Shown here: positions 34,175-43,971 of the stretch, piece after piece
Position numbering within the stretch: the first letter of the stretch is position 1
How the letters are laid out: the number at the start of each line of letters is the position of its first letter
Assembly (NCBI RefSeq): GCF_004791695.1
Contig: NZ_SRSO01000034.1
Coordinates: forward strand, 1 to 46,548
Reading direction: 5' to 3'
Origin: Flavivirga rizhaonensis
GTDB taxonomy: Bacteria > Bacteroidota > Bacteroidia > Flavobacteriales > Flavobacteriaceae
DNA length: 46,548 bases
Notes under the pieces: generated by a model
Told to the model about the DNA's origin: nothing
Databases searched by the model: none
What the model saw: the letters and a program-made list of their open reading frames with translations, nothing else
Translations under genes and position numbers: made by a program

Positions 34175-36265
34175 ATGAAAAAGTTAATGATTACCATTTG
34201 TTGTGGTTTCATTTTATTTCTGTCATGTAAGAGTGTTCAAAGTCAAAAGCGGAGTGCAGATGCCGTTGATTCAAAAGTAAATACTTATGTAAAAAATATA
34301 GAAATCGTCGGACGAGGTGTCATTAACACTATAAATAGTCCAAATGTAAAACTGAAAAGTATAGATATTGGCGATTGTAGTTGGACAGACGGTTTTTGGG
34401 GTGACAAATGGAAAGAAGCTGAACAGGTGATGATTCCGCACATGGGATCCATTTTAAAGGGCGATATTGGTCATGCGTATAACAATTTCAAAATAGCGGC
34501 AGGCTTAAAGGAGGGCAAGCACAAGGGATTTGCATGGCATGATGGGGACTTTTATAAATGGATGGAAGCATCTGTTTATTTATATGGTGTTAATAAGGAT
34601 GAAAAAATCATAAAAGAATTAGATGAAATAATTAAAGTTATAGCAAAAGCACAACAGCCAGATGGTTATTTGTCAACTTCAATTATCATTAGGGAAGATT
34701 TGGAACCTTTCGAAAATAGAAAAAATCATGAGCTTTATAATAGTGGACATTTATTAACCAGTGCCGTTATACATCATCGTGTAACGGGCAAAACCAATTT
34801 TTTAGAGATAGCTATGAAGCATGCTAATATGCTGTACAAGTTGTTCCAACCCCAACCCCAACATTTAAAACGGTTTGGCTTTAATCAAACCCAGATTATG
34901 GGATTGGTTGAACTTTACCGGACTACGAAAGACAATAGGTATTTGGAACTCGCTGAGATATTTATAAATATGCGAGGTAAAACTAAAATTATTAGGAATA
35001 ATATTACAAAAGAATATTCTGTTGGAGATATGGTACAAGAGCGCATTCCTTTAAGAAAAGAAAGTGAGGCCGTTGGTCATGCAGTTTTAGCACTATATTA
35101 TTACGCGGGAGCTGCCGATGTTTATGCAGAAACTGGTGAACAGGCTTTGATTGATGCGCTCGATAGGCTTTGGGATAATGTAGTACACAAAAAAATGTAC
35201 ATCACGGGAGCCTTAGGACAAACACATTTTGGAAGGTCCTCTAGGAAAGATAATATCGAAGAGGGGTTTATGGCAGAATATCAAATGCCGAATTTAACTG
35301 CCTATAATGAAACCTGCGCAAACATTTGTAATTCTATGTTCAGCAATCGTATGTTAGGTATAAAAGGCGAAGCAAAATATGCAGATATTATGGAATTGGT
35401 GCTTTATAATAGTGCACTTTCTGGGATAAGTCTGGATGGAAAGCACTATTATTATTCTAATCCGCTAAGAAAAATTGAAGGGGCTTTGAACTATAAAAAA
35501 ATGAATACCGAGTTTCCCCAAAGACAGCCTTATCTAAATTGTTTTTGTTGTCCACCAAATTTGGTAAGAACTATTGCAAAATCGCCTGCCTGGGCATATA
35601 GTAAATCTTCTAACGGTATTTCCGTTAATCTTTATGGTGGTAATAAATTAGATACCAGATTACTGGATGATTCAAAAATTAAACTGAAACAAGAAACAAA
35701 TTATCCATGGGAAGGGCAGGTTAAAATAACTATTGAAGCATGTAAAAAAGACCCCTTTGAAATTTTATTACGTATACCAGATTGGGCTAAGGGAACAAAA
35801 GTCATGGTAAACAATAATCCTATTGAAAAAATTGAAGCAGGAAGCTTTGCGGTTATTGAGCGCCAATGGAAAAAAAGTGATATAATTTTAATAGATATGC
35901 CTATGGACATTAAATTTGTGGAAGGGCACCCTAGAATTGAAGAAGTTCGCAATCAAGTAGCACTTAAAAGAGGGCCTGTTGTGTATTGTCTGGAATCTGT
36001 AGATTTACCCAAAAACGCCAACATTTTTGATGCCTATTTATCATCTGATAAAATGCTGGAAGCCATATACAAACCAAGTCTTTTAGGAGGTATTATGGCT
36101 ATAGAAGGCGAAGTGCTTATCCGAAAGGATAATTTGAAAGGTATGTACAATGAAGTTCAAAAACCCAAATTTGAATCTTATAAAACCCAATTTGTTCCAT
36201 ACTTTACTTGGAGTAACAGAGGAGATAAAGAGATGACGGTATTTTTGCCAATTATTTGGAATTAA
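34175..36265 (+). CDS. GH127 glycosidase, lipoprotein
   Basis: This second GH127 enzyme (696 residues) is strongly similar to the one at 26474 along its length, including NNFKIAAG, GHAVLALYYYAGAADVYAET and CFCCPPNLVRT. Zinc-site residues are Glu379 and Cys381 (AYNETCANIC) and Cys458/Cys459, with Glu362 or Glu363 (IEEGF) as likely acid/base. It differs by a ~41-residue N-terminal extension carrying a lipoprotein signal (ICCGFILFLSC, Cys18). The enzyme is therefore exported and membrane-anchored while its paralog appears cytosolic. The role is probably removal of 3,6-anhydro-D-galactose from oligosaccharides in the periplasm, by analogy with characterised carrageenan PULs; other GH127 activities are not excluded. 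Confidence 0.88.
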   Translation: MKKLMITICCGFILFLSCKSVQSQKRSADAVDSKVNTYVKNIEIVGRGVINTINSPNVKLKSIDIGDCSWTDGFWGDKWKEAEQVMIPHMGSILKGDIGHAYNNFKIAAGLKEGKHKGFAWHDGDFYKWMEASVYLYGVNKDEKIIKELDEIIKVIAKAQQPDGYLSTSIIIREDLEPFENRKNHELYNSGHLLTSAVIHHRVTGKTNFLEIAMKHANMLYKLFQPQPQHLKRFGFNQTQIMGLVELYRTTKDNRYLELAEIFINMRGKTKIIRNNITKEYSVGDMVQERIPLRKESEAVGHAVLALYYYAGAADVYAETGEQALIDALDRLWDNVVHKKMYITGALGQTHFGRSSRKDNIEEGFMAEYQMPNLTAYNETCANICNSMFSNRMLGIKGEAKYADIMELVLYNSALSGISLDGKHYYYSNPLRKIEGALNYKKMNTEFPQRQPYLNCFCCPPNLVRTIAKSPAWAYSKSSNGISVNLYGGNKLDTRLLDDSKIKLKQETNYPWEGQVKITIEACKKDPFEILLRIPDWAKGTKVMVNNNPIEKIEAGSFAVIERQWKKSDIILIDMPMDIKFVEGHPRIEEVRNQVALKRGPVVYCLESVDLPKNANIFDAYLSSDKMLEAIYKPSLLGGIMAIEGEVLIRKDNLKGMYNEVQKPKFESYKTQFVPYFTWSNRGDKEMTVFLPIIWN

Positions 36266-36403
36266 TAGATTTAATTCTAACCTAAAATTGTTTGGATTAC
36301 AAATAGGGTAAATTCGTTATATTATATGTTATTAATGGCTAATGTTTTTGAAGTAATTTTTCTAAACTTAGCAAATTAATTACGTTGTATAAATATCATA
36401 ACT

Positions 36404-38053
36404 ATGATGAAAGCTTATTATTTTCTATTCGCTGTACTTATTGCATTTGGATGCAAAAACACAGAAAAACCGAAAGAAGAAAAGAAAAAACCAAACATTT
36501 TATTTTTAGCTGTGGATGACTTAAGACCAGAAATAGGGGCTTATGGATCAGAAATAGCTGTTACCCCTAATATAGATGCTTTGGCAGCAGATGGTTTGCT
36601 GTTTAACAAAGCCTATTGTCAAGAGCCTATTTGCAGCCCTTCTCGTGCTAGTTTAATGACTGGAGCAAGACCGGAAACAATTAATGTAATTGAGAACTTT
36701 ACCTATTTCAGAGATGCAAACCCTGATATTATAACACTTGCTCAGCACTTTAAAAATAATGGTTACGAAACCACACATACAGGTAAGATTTATCACAAAC
36801 CAGGTTTTGCTGATCTAAATTTGTCATGGAGTAGAAAACCAGCCTATGATAAAATGACGGTTGAAAAGAGTAAAACACCAGGAGGATATGCACTCCCAGA
36901 GAATCAAGCTTTTTCAAAAAAGGCAACAGAAGAAGTGATTGCGAAATATGGCAAAAATGCACCTAGAAACGGTTTAGGTAAAGGGCCCGCTTACGAAAAG
37001 GCAGATGTTCCAGATTATTTCTACGAAGATGGTTACAATGCTGAATTAGCCATTGCAACACTAAAAGATATGCAGGAGAAAAATCCAGATAAACCTTTCT
37101 TTTTGGGTATGGGTATGAAGAAGCCACATTTAAATTGGATGGCTCCAAAAAAATATTGGGACATGTACGACCCAGCTAAAATTAAGTTAGCAGAACAAAC
37201 TGAGGGACCAGAAAACGGCGCAGCAATGGGTTTACATCCATCTTTTGAATTACGTGCTCGTTATGGAATTCCAAAAAAAGGACCTATAGATGATGAAATG
37301 GCAAGAACCCTAAAGCATGCTTATCTAGCATGTATTAGCTACGTAGATGCACAAATAGGTAAAATGATAGATGCACTTGATGAAGCAGGTCTAAGAGATA
37401 ATACCATAATTATGCTGTGGAGTGATCACGGATGGCACTTAGGAGATATGGGTATTTGGGGGAAAGCCACAAATTATGAAATTGCAACCAGAGTGCCTTT
37501 AATAGTTTGGACACCAGATATGACCAAGGAAGTTCGTGGCAAAAAAACAGATGCTTTGGTTGAATTGGTGGATATGTATCCAACTCTATGTGATTTGGCT
37601 GAAATAGATTTACCAGAACATTTAGAAGGAAAAAGTTTTAAAACTTTATTGAGTAAACCCAATACACCATGGAAAAAAGCGGCATTCAGTCAATTTCCAA
37701 ATCCAGCATTGAGAGAATGGGCTGCAAATCCATTATCTCAAGGTATGCGCGAAACCTATTTTGGGCCATTAATTGAAGAAGTAGAAGAACGCATTAAAAA
37801 ACAACAAGGAGACAAATGGGACAGAAACCTGTTTGAAAATAATGTAATGGGGTATGCAATGCGTACAGAAAGATATAGAATTATTATCTGGAAAGACTAT
37901 AAAAACCCAGAAAGTGAACCTCTATTTGTAGAACTGTTCGATCATAAAAATGATCCTGCAGAAACTAAAAATGTAGCAAAAGATAATCCTGAAGTCGTTA
38001 AGACACTTATTGCTCAATTTAATAAAGGTTGGAAAGGAAGTCTTCCAAACTAG
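36404..38053 (+). CDS. S1 sulfatase, iduronate-2-sulfatase-like (S1_7-type), lipoprotein
   Basis: The 549-residue sulfatase has a lipoprotein signal ending LIAFGC (Cys17) and a lysine/glutamate-rich linker. The metal motif is FLAVDDLRPEIGAYG and the active-site motif is CSPSR, with Cys77 as formylglycine precursor. HTGKIYHKPG replaces the GKWHLG of the other three sulfatases, and WSDHGWHLGDMGIWGK is typical of the iduronate-2-sulfatase-like branch. That branch (S1_7) is represented in the carrageenan PUL of Zobellia, which supports the substrate inference. A 138-base gap precedes it, so it may begin a new transcript that includes the propeller, GH42-like and DUF4380-like genes. Confidence 0.88.
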   Translation: MMKAYYFLFAVLIAFGCKNTEKPKEEKKKPNILFLAVDDLRPEIGAYGSEIAVTPNIDALAADGLLFNKAYCQEPICSPSRASLMTGARPETINVIENFTYFRDANPDIITLAQHFKNNGYETTHTGKIYHKPGFADLNLSWSRKPAYDKMTVEKSKTPGGYALPENQAFSKKATEEVIAKYGKNAPRNGLGKGPAYEKADVPDYFYEDGYNAELAIATLKDMQEKNPDKPFFLGMGMKKPHLNWMAPKKYWDMYDPAKIKLAEQTEGPENGAAMGLHPSFELRARYGIPKKGPIDDEMARTLKHAYLACISYVDAQIGKMIDALDEAGLRDNTIIMLWSDHGWHLGDMGIWGKATNYEIATRVPLIVWTPDMTKEVRGKKTDALVELVDMYPTLCDLAEIDLPEHLEGKSFKTLLSKPNTPWKKAAFSQFPNPALREWAANPLSQGMRETYFGPLIEEVEERIKKQQGDKWDRNLFENNVMGYAMRTERYRIIIWKDYKNPESEPLFVELFDHKNDPAETKNVAKDNPEVVKTLIAQFNKGWKGSLPN

Positions 38054-38127
38054 GTAGTTTTATTCTATGGGTTTTATCAACAAGATAAGCAAGCCCTTTT
38101 TAATTTCTATATTCATCGAATAGAATT

Positions 38128-40011
38128 ATGTATCATATAAAGCCATTTAATATTTTATCTGCGCTGTGTTTTTTATTCTTAAATGCAGTTTTAAGCTTTA
38201 ACAGTTGTGCAGCTCAGACAGGTTTAGAGTCAGGTACTGAACTGACTTTTTCTGAAAACGAAGAAGTTATACCTCTAGAAAAACGGTCGAGAAGAAAGTT
38301 TGATAATGCCGTTATAGCAGATCTTGATCAAGATGGGTATTTAGATTTACTGTTAACAGAACATTCTAGACGCGTAGAATTGTTTTGGAATAACAAAGGA
38401 ACGTATCAAAAAGGGAAGCCTTTTATTTTTGGAGATACTCATGGGATTGCAATTGGAGATTATAATTTTGATGGCTTAGTAGATATTCTAGTACAACCTG
38501 GGGGAGGAGACGGTAAAAATCCAAGAAGGTTAAGAGCGTATACAGTAAACCTTGATAGGTCGATAAGCAAAGAAAACGAATTCAAGCATTTTGAAGCTAG
38601 TAGAGGACGAGCAGTTAAATTCTTTGATGCTGATAATAATAGTGAACTTGATTTGATTCTATCTGCATTTCCACCAAATAATAAAATTGATAGAGCACAT
38701 TTTTTATATCAAAGAGATGAAGACCAGGATTTTTCATTTGTAGATTTTTTGCCATATGCCGATCGTTTTAATATGCGAACTACCTTAACGGATTTCAATA
38801 ATGATAATATTAAAGATTTTCTTTTTTATGGAGGGGATAAGCTTATTGCTGCTCAAGGAAATGAAGGATTAGGTTTTACAGATGTTACGAAAGACGTTTT
38901 AGGTGATTTAACGAACACTAATTTAGTAAATAGTATTTCTGAAATTGATTTTGACAATGATGGTGATTTTGATTTGTTTTTAACACGTTCTAAACACCCT
39001 TTTGATTCTGAAAGTGATTATAATGAAGAAACTAAAACTTTTTACTTTTTTCATAGGAGAAAAGCTTTTAAGCACGAGCTTAAAATTGAAGGTGATTTTA
39101 ACTTAGAGAATTTACAAATGGCTAACCCACATTTTGATGTCTTTATTGGTATCAATAAAAAGCTATATGAACGAACAAAGGATAATCATGGGCATCATGA
39201 TTTTACCTTAACTCAAGAAGAAGCAAAAGGTTTTCCTGAAGATACCAAGGTTAAAGGGTTATATATAGGCTATTTAGGTAATAATGTATGGCGTATTGCT
39301 GGCCATACTAATTCACCAACAGCTGCGGTTATTCATAATGTTATTGAAAAGCCTGAAACCATAAAACTAAAAGAGTTACCGGCTAAATTATTAGAAAATA
39401 AAGAAGGAAAATTTATTGATGTTAGTGCAAAATATAGTGTTGATATTATAGAGCAGACAACTAGTACTGCTACTGGCGATTTTAATAATGATGGGTGGAC
39501 TGATATTTTTGTTGTTCGCTACGGGCATTCTGCATCAAAAATTGAACAGATTTTACTTTTAAATCAAGAAGGTAAGAATTTTGTTCGTGCAAAAAATCAT
39601 GGTATTCTTAGAGAAGAGTTGGGAGTAACAGGAATGGGAGCCGATGCTTTCGACTATGATAAAGATGGCGATTTAGATATTATATATTGTAACGAACGCG
39701 GAAGGTGGCACTTGTTTACCAATAATCTTACATCTAAAAATAACTTTGTAAAGATAAATGTTGGGAATTCACCTTCTGGGAAAGCTTCCGCCGTAGGTGC
39801 GGTACTAAGTTTTACATCTTGTGGTAATCAGTATAAACGAGTTGTAGGTGCTACATCTTCTTCTTATTCTCAAAGTTTTAATACGTATTTACATGTTGGT
39901 TTAGGGAAGTGTGAGGATATTAAAAATGTTGAGGTAACCTGGAGTAACGGAGAAAAACAAACCTTGTTTATAGAAGGCCTTAATAAAATCTATAAAGTAG
40001 GTAAAATTTAG
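38128..40011 (+). CDS. Secreted FG-GAP/VCBS propeller protein with ASPIC/UnbV C-terminus (paralog)
   Basis: The 627-residue protein is a paralog of the product at 28536. It has seven calcium-loop motifs at about 65, 111, 167, 222, 274, 451 and 509, with the same spacing. The same long insert between motifs 5 and 6 carries YIGYLGNNVWRIAGH. NERGRWHLFTNN precedes the ASPIC-like end (SQSFNTYLHVGLG, VEVTWSNGEK). The N-terminus has a signal sequence; Cys27 in SFNSCAAQ could be lipidated, whereas the paralog has a plain cleavable signal. Several motif positions are weaker (DADNNSELD, DFNNDNIKD). The function is unknown; location and duplication suggest a real part of galactan use, perhaps binding sulfated chains through calcium. 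Confidence 0.85.
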   Translation: MYHIKPFNILSALCFLFLNAVLSFNSCAAQTGLESGTELTFSENEEVIPLEKRSRRKFDNAVIADLDQDGYLDLLLTEHSRRVELFWNNKGTYQKGKPFIFGDTHGIAIGDYNFDGLVDILVQPGGGDGKNPRRLRAYTVNLDRSISKENEFKHFEASRGRAVKFFDADNNSELDLILSAFPPNNKIDRAHFLYQRDEDQDFSFVDFLPYADRFNMRTTLTDFNNDNIKDFLFYGGDKLIAAQGNEGLGFTDVTKDVLGDLTNTNLVNSISEIDFDNDGDFDLFLTRSKHPFDSESDYNEETKTFYFFHRRKAFKHELKIEGDFNLENLQMANPHFDVFIGINKKLYERTKDNHGHHDFTLTQEEAKGFPEDTKVKGLYIGYLGNNVWRIAGHTNSPTAAVIHNVIEKPETIKLKELPAKLLENKEGKFIDVSAKYSVDIIEQTTSTATGDFNNDGWTDIFVVRYGHSASKIEQILLLNQEGKNFVRAKNHGILREELGVTGMGADAFDYDKDGDLDIIYCNERGRWHLFTNNLTSKNNFVKINVGNSPSGKASAVGAVLSFTSCGNQYKRVVGATSSSYSQSFNTYLHVGLGKCEDIKNVEVTWSNGEKQTLFIEGLNKIYKVGKI

Positions 40012-40041
40012 AGTTTCAAAATAAACCAAATAACTATTCAA

Positions 40042-42435
40042 ATGAGAACTAAACAAAAGAAACAAAAGCTAATGCTGATAAAATGTCTATTCAGCTTTTT
40101 ATTAATTACAGCATTAATAGGCTGTAATAAAACATTAACTGTAGAAGAACAAGCTTTGGAGAAAATTGAAGTACTAGAGGCTTTAATGAGTGAAGCTAAA
40201 AGTAAATCTATAGATGTTACTAGAGAAGAAACACTTTTATGGTTTTCTAAAGAGTTTATAAAATTTGCTGATTGGGATGAAGCTCATAAGCCTGAAGTTG
40301 AAAAGCTTTTTGGGTATTACAGTTTTTATGAAAAAGATAAAGCTAAATATGCCGAGGAATTGCCGGACTTTGAAAGAGGAAAAGTTATTGAAATTTTGGA
40401 TAAAGGGATAGCAGAACTTAACAAAGTTTTAGATGGAACTATAAAAAGAAGACCTGTTTCTAAAATAGATTGGGGGAATGTTGAAGTTGCAGATAATATG
40501 TTAAAGAATAACGGAAAACCTGTTTTTCTTTTTGATTATTTTTCTAAAACTGTTGGTGCGCCTTTAACCGATAAAAATGTTTATAATGATCATTTGGGAG
40601 CAATTTTTCACGGAGGACAAAGGCTTTATGAGGTAAATATGGATAGAGCCGTTAACCCATTTATATTAAACGAAGATAGAACCTTTAATGAAAAAATAGA
40701 GTTGATTACAGAAATTCCAGATACCAATGTTGGATTTCTTATTCTTTGGAACATGGGTATGCCACAATGGATTCATGACAAAGAACCAGAAGTTACAAAA
40801 GGAAGATCTTTATTTACAGGTTTTGATATTGACAATCCTTTAATGAGAGACGTTTGGAGCGATGTTATGAAAAAAACAGGAGAACTCACCAAAGGTAAAA
40901 AAGTAACCCAATTGGGATACATCTTATCTAATGAACCTCATTGGTTTTCAGAAAAAGGACATTGGACACAGAATTATAAAGAGATGAATTCAATTTCATC
41001 TTATACCGTAAAAAAGTTTCAAAATTGGCTTGCTGATAAATATAGCAATAACATAAAAAAACTAAATAAAAACTGGGAAAGTGATTTTAAAGAGTTCAAT
41101 GCAGTAGAGATTGAAATACCAATGGAAAAATCCTTAAGAGGGAAACCTATATGGTACGACTGGTGTCGTTTTAATATGGATAGAAGTACCGATTGGTTTA
41201 CATTTTTAAGAGATCAGTTATTGGAAACAAACCCAGATGCAGATACCAACATTAAAATAATGCCAAAAATGTTTAGGGAAGATTACCGTTCTCATGGTAT
41301 AGATTTAGAAGCTTTAACAGATATTACTACAATGATTGGTAATGATGGAAAAGCTTACGGTGGCAGAAATTTACGAGCTACTAAACCAGAAAAATGGGAA
41401 GAAAAATACGCTTACTGGTGGGATGAGTTAAGCTTACCATATGATTTCTTAGAATCTGTGGCTCCAAATAAAATAAACATTAATTCAGAAACACACTTTT
41501 TATCTGCTTCAGCTTGGAGAGATATGAATATGTCACCCGATTATGTGCGAAGTGTTTTTTGGTTGGCAACCTTACAGGGCATGGATGCTGGTATTTCTTG
41601 GTTTTGGGCTAGAGACCCTGATGGCTCGCCAGAAGATCGTTTAGAAGGTGAATTGGATTTCTTTGACCCAGCTTTAGCAGGTTCATATGCAGGTTCTGCC
41701 AATATGCAACCACAAACAGTAAATGAAGTGGCACAAGTATATATGGACATGAACAGCTTTTCAGAAGAAATAGTTGCACTTCGTGAACAAAGAAGACCAA
41801 TAAGAATATTTCATTCTGAAACTTCAGCGATTAATAAAAAACATTATATGACAGAACAGTTTGATCTATATGAATCCCTACATTTTGAAGGTTTTCCAGT
41901 AGGTTATGCCACGGAAAAAGTAATTAAGAAACAAGATAACAGCAAATGGGATGCAATCGTTGTTTTTAAAACTGACTATGTCACAGATTCTGAGTTTGAG
42001 ACGTTACAAAGCTACCTAAACAATGGCGGTACTGTAATACTTGATAGTAAAAACAGTTTATCTAAAAATGAATATGGTGAATCACGAGGTAAGAGCCTTT
42101 CAAAAGGTAAGGGTAACTTAATTGTTATGGATGTAGCTAATACTGTTTTAGAAATACAACAAAAAGCACTTGAAGTAGTATCGGATGCCTTACCAGAAGT
42201 TACGTTAACTGAATCTAACGGAACAGCATACAAAGGTTGCTATTGGCGAGTAGTTAAAAATGAAAAAGGGTATTTGGTAAACATATTGAACATTGGTAAA
42301 AATGATGCTAAATTAAACCTTGGTCTTAAAAATGGTAAAGCAACTACGATTACTAACATAATGACTGGAGACGTTTTGAATTCAGAATTTGAGTTAAAAT
42401 CAAATGGTGTTTTATTATTGGAAATTAAAGAATAA
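40042..42435 (+). CDS. Clan GH-A glycosidase, GH42/GH167-like beta-galactosidase type, lipoprotein
   Basis: The 797-residue protein has a lipobox ending ITALIGC (Cys28). A helical region (about 30-140) precedes a TIM barrel (about 155-560) with LSNEPHWF (Glu298, likely acid/base) and NSETHFLSASAW (Glu483, likely nucleophile), the clan GH-A arrangement. A GH42-type flavodoxin-like domain follows (about 570-700, RRPIRIFHSE and YLNNGGTVILDS), then a small beta domain. Carrageenan PULs of Pseudoalteromonas include a GH42-related enzyme, a group now placed in GH167, that acts on carrageenan oligosaccharides. The same role fits here. Only the clan and two glutamates are visible directly; the family number is an inference. 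Confidence 0.8.
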   Translation: MRTKQKKQKLMLIKCLFSFLLITALIGCNKTLTVEEQALEKIEVLEALMSEAKSKSIDVTREETLLWFSKEFIKFADWDEAHKPEVEKLFGYYSFYEKDKAKYAEELPDFERGKVIEILDKGIAELNKVLDGTIKRRPVSKIDWGNVEVADNMLKNNGKPVFLFDYFSKTVGAPLTDKNVYNDHLGAIFHGGQRLYEVNMDRAVNPFILNEDRTFNEKIELITEIPDTNVGFLILWNMGMPQWIHDKEPEVTKGRSLFTGFDIDNPLMRDVWSDVMKKTGELTKGKKVTQLGYILSNEPHWFSEKGHWTQNYKEMNSISSYTVKKFQNWLADKYSNNIKKLNKNWESDFKEFNAVEIEIPMEKSLRGKPIWYDWCRFNMDRSTDWFTFLRDQLLETNPDADTNIKIMPKMFREDYRSHGIDLEALTDITTMIGNDGKAYGGRNLRATKPEKWEEKYAYWWDELSLPYDFLESVAPNKININSETHFLSASAWRDMNMSPDYVRSVFWLATLQGMDAGISWFWARDPDGSPEDRLEGELDFFDPALAGSYAGSANMQPQTVNEVAQVYMDMNSFSEEIVALREQRRPIRIFHSETSAINKKHYMTEQFDLYESLHFEGFPVGYATEKVIKKQDNSKWDAIVVFKTDYVTDSEFETLQSYLNNGGTVILDSKNSLSKNEYGESRGKSLSKGKGNLIVMDVANTVLEIQQKALEVVSDALPEVTLTESNGTAYKGCYWRVVKNEKGYLVNILNIGKNDAKLNLGLKNGKATTITNIMTGDVLNSEFELKSNGVLLLEIKE

Positions 42436-42480
42436 TAGATGTTGCACGAAAATATATTTAAAAACATAAGTGAAGTTTAT

Positions 42481-43953
42481 ATGAAATACATTAAAACAAT
42501 AACCATTAAGTTTAATTTAAGCTATTTAGTAGTGTTATTTAGTATTAGTTGTTTTGCCCAAGATTTTAAAACCGTTTCTGTTGAGAACAATTATAAAGAT
42601 TGGGGTTGGAATAATGTTCATATAGCTAAAAATAAATATATAAGCCTTGCAGTAGTACCAGATGCCGGTGGTAGAATATTAGAATATAATTTAGGAGAGG
42701 TACCTTCTCTTTGGTTAAATCCTAAATTAAAAGGAAAGACGTTTCCTGCCACTGATGAAGTGAAAATGAAAGAGTGGAGGAATTTTGGAGGATACAGATT
42801 AGTACCAATTCCTGTCGAAAATTGTTCAGTTGATAAAAATGGTAATAAAGGGAAACGTTGGCCTCCGCCAGCCATAATTGGTGACGCAAAATATGATGTA
42901 GCTATTAGAGAAAATAAATTAGGCCATCAAACTATAGAAGTGAAATCTGGTGTACAACAACTTCCTGTTCCAAAATTTTTTGGTAACAAAGGCTTTGTTT
43001 ATCCAAATAAAATTGAAGAAGAATTACAATATTCGCGTAGCCTTTATATAGAACCACATAGTAGTTTGGTGTATATAGATCATACACTTAAAAATGTAGG
43101 AGAAACAAAAGTAAAAAGAGGACTTAAAATTTCTAGTCAGCATGTCTCAGAAACAAAACGGGGGATGCATGATGGGGAGAATTATGTTGCCTATATACCT
43201 TTTGATGAGAACTTAAAATTACCTAATGGTAAGCAGTTCGAAGTTACTACAAATCCAGATTTGCGTTGGCAATACTTGAATCGTAACCGCTTTAAATTGG
43301 ATAAAAATAATCCAGAGCATATTGAAAAATATTATAATCATGGAACAAATTGGAAAGGAGAAGTAGCTCCTGGTATTTACGAAGTTGAGTATGATTATAA
43401 TCAAATGGCAGGTTTTCACATCATTGCTTCAGATTCGTGGTTATGTTATGTCAATAAGAAAACAAATACAGCTTTCGTAAAAATTATGGAGCCTTATAAC
43501 CCACAGTTGGAATACGATCATGGATTAAATAATGCGATTTTTTGTAGTGGTTTATCCGAAGGTTATATTGAAACCGAAGTCATGACGCCTCTTTATGATT
43601 TAGCACCAAATGAGAGTTTTAATTATAGAGAAATTCATGGAGCAGCCAAGATTGAAAATGCTCCAATATTAAATGTAAATTTAGCAGGAGTAACAACACA
43701 TAAAATGACTTTTGATTTGAAATTAAATAAAGTCACAGGAACTTACGGTGTGTTTATAGAAGGAAGAGCAATATTACGTTTGTTAGATGCTTCCGGAAAT
43801 GTTATTAAAGACATTAAAAAAGATATGGTTAACCCTTTGAAATCATTTTCATTTGAAGCTTTTTTGAGAGATTTTATTAAAGTTAAAAGTTGTGAGCTTT
43901 ATATAGAAGATGTAAATGGTAAGCTAAATTTACTCGATTCTTATTCTCTTTAA
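42481..43953 (+). CDS. Secreted DUF4380-like protein of the PUL
   Basis: I place the start at 42481 (MKYIKTITIK), because it gives a signal peptide ending SISCFAQ. The earlier in-frame ATG at 42439 adds 14 residues without improving it. The 490-residue product begins its mature part with ISLAVVPDAGGRILEYNLG, typical of the DUF4380 and galactose-mutarotase-like fold. Conserved polar segments such as WRNFGGYRLVPIP and KRWPPPAI follow, then a second beta-rich part (about 400-490). No assigned catalytic pair is evident to me. It is the last gene of the PUL, 45 bases after the GH42-like gene. It may be a sugar epimerase-like or binding protein; the function is unknown. Confidence 0.75.
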   Translation: MKYIKTITIKFNLSYLVVLFSISCFAQDFKTVSVENNYKDWGWNNVHIAKNKYISLAVVPDAGGRILEYNLGEVPSLWLNPKLKGKTFPATDEVKMKEWRNFGGYRLVPIPVENCSVDKNGNKGKRWPPPAIIGDAKYDVAIRENKLGHQTIEVKSGVQQLPVPKFFGNKGFVYPNKIEEELQYSRSLYIEPHSSLVYIDHTLKNVGETKVKRGLKISSQHVSETKRGMHDGENYVAYIPFDENLKLPNGKQFEVTTNPDLRWQYLNRNRFKLDKNNPEHIEKYYNHGTNWKGEVAPGIYEVEYDYNQMAGFHIIASDSWLCYVNKKTNTAFVKIMEPYNPQLEYDHGLNNAIFCSGLSEGYIETEVMTPLYDLAPNESFNYREIHGAAKIENAPILNVNLAGVTTHKMTFDLKLNKVTGTYGVFIEGRAILRLLDASGNVIKDIKKDMVNPLKSFSFEAFLRDFIKVKSCELYIEDVNGKLNLLDSYSL

Positions 43954-43971
43954 TTGTTAGGGTTTGATTAA

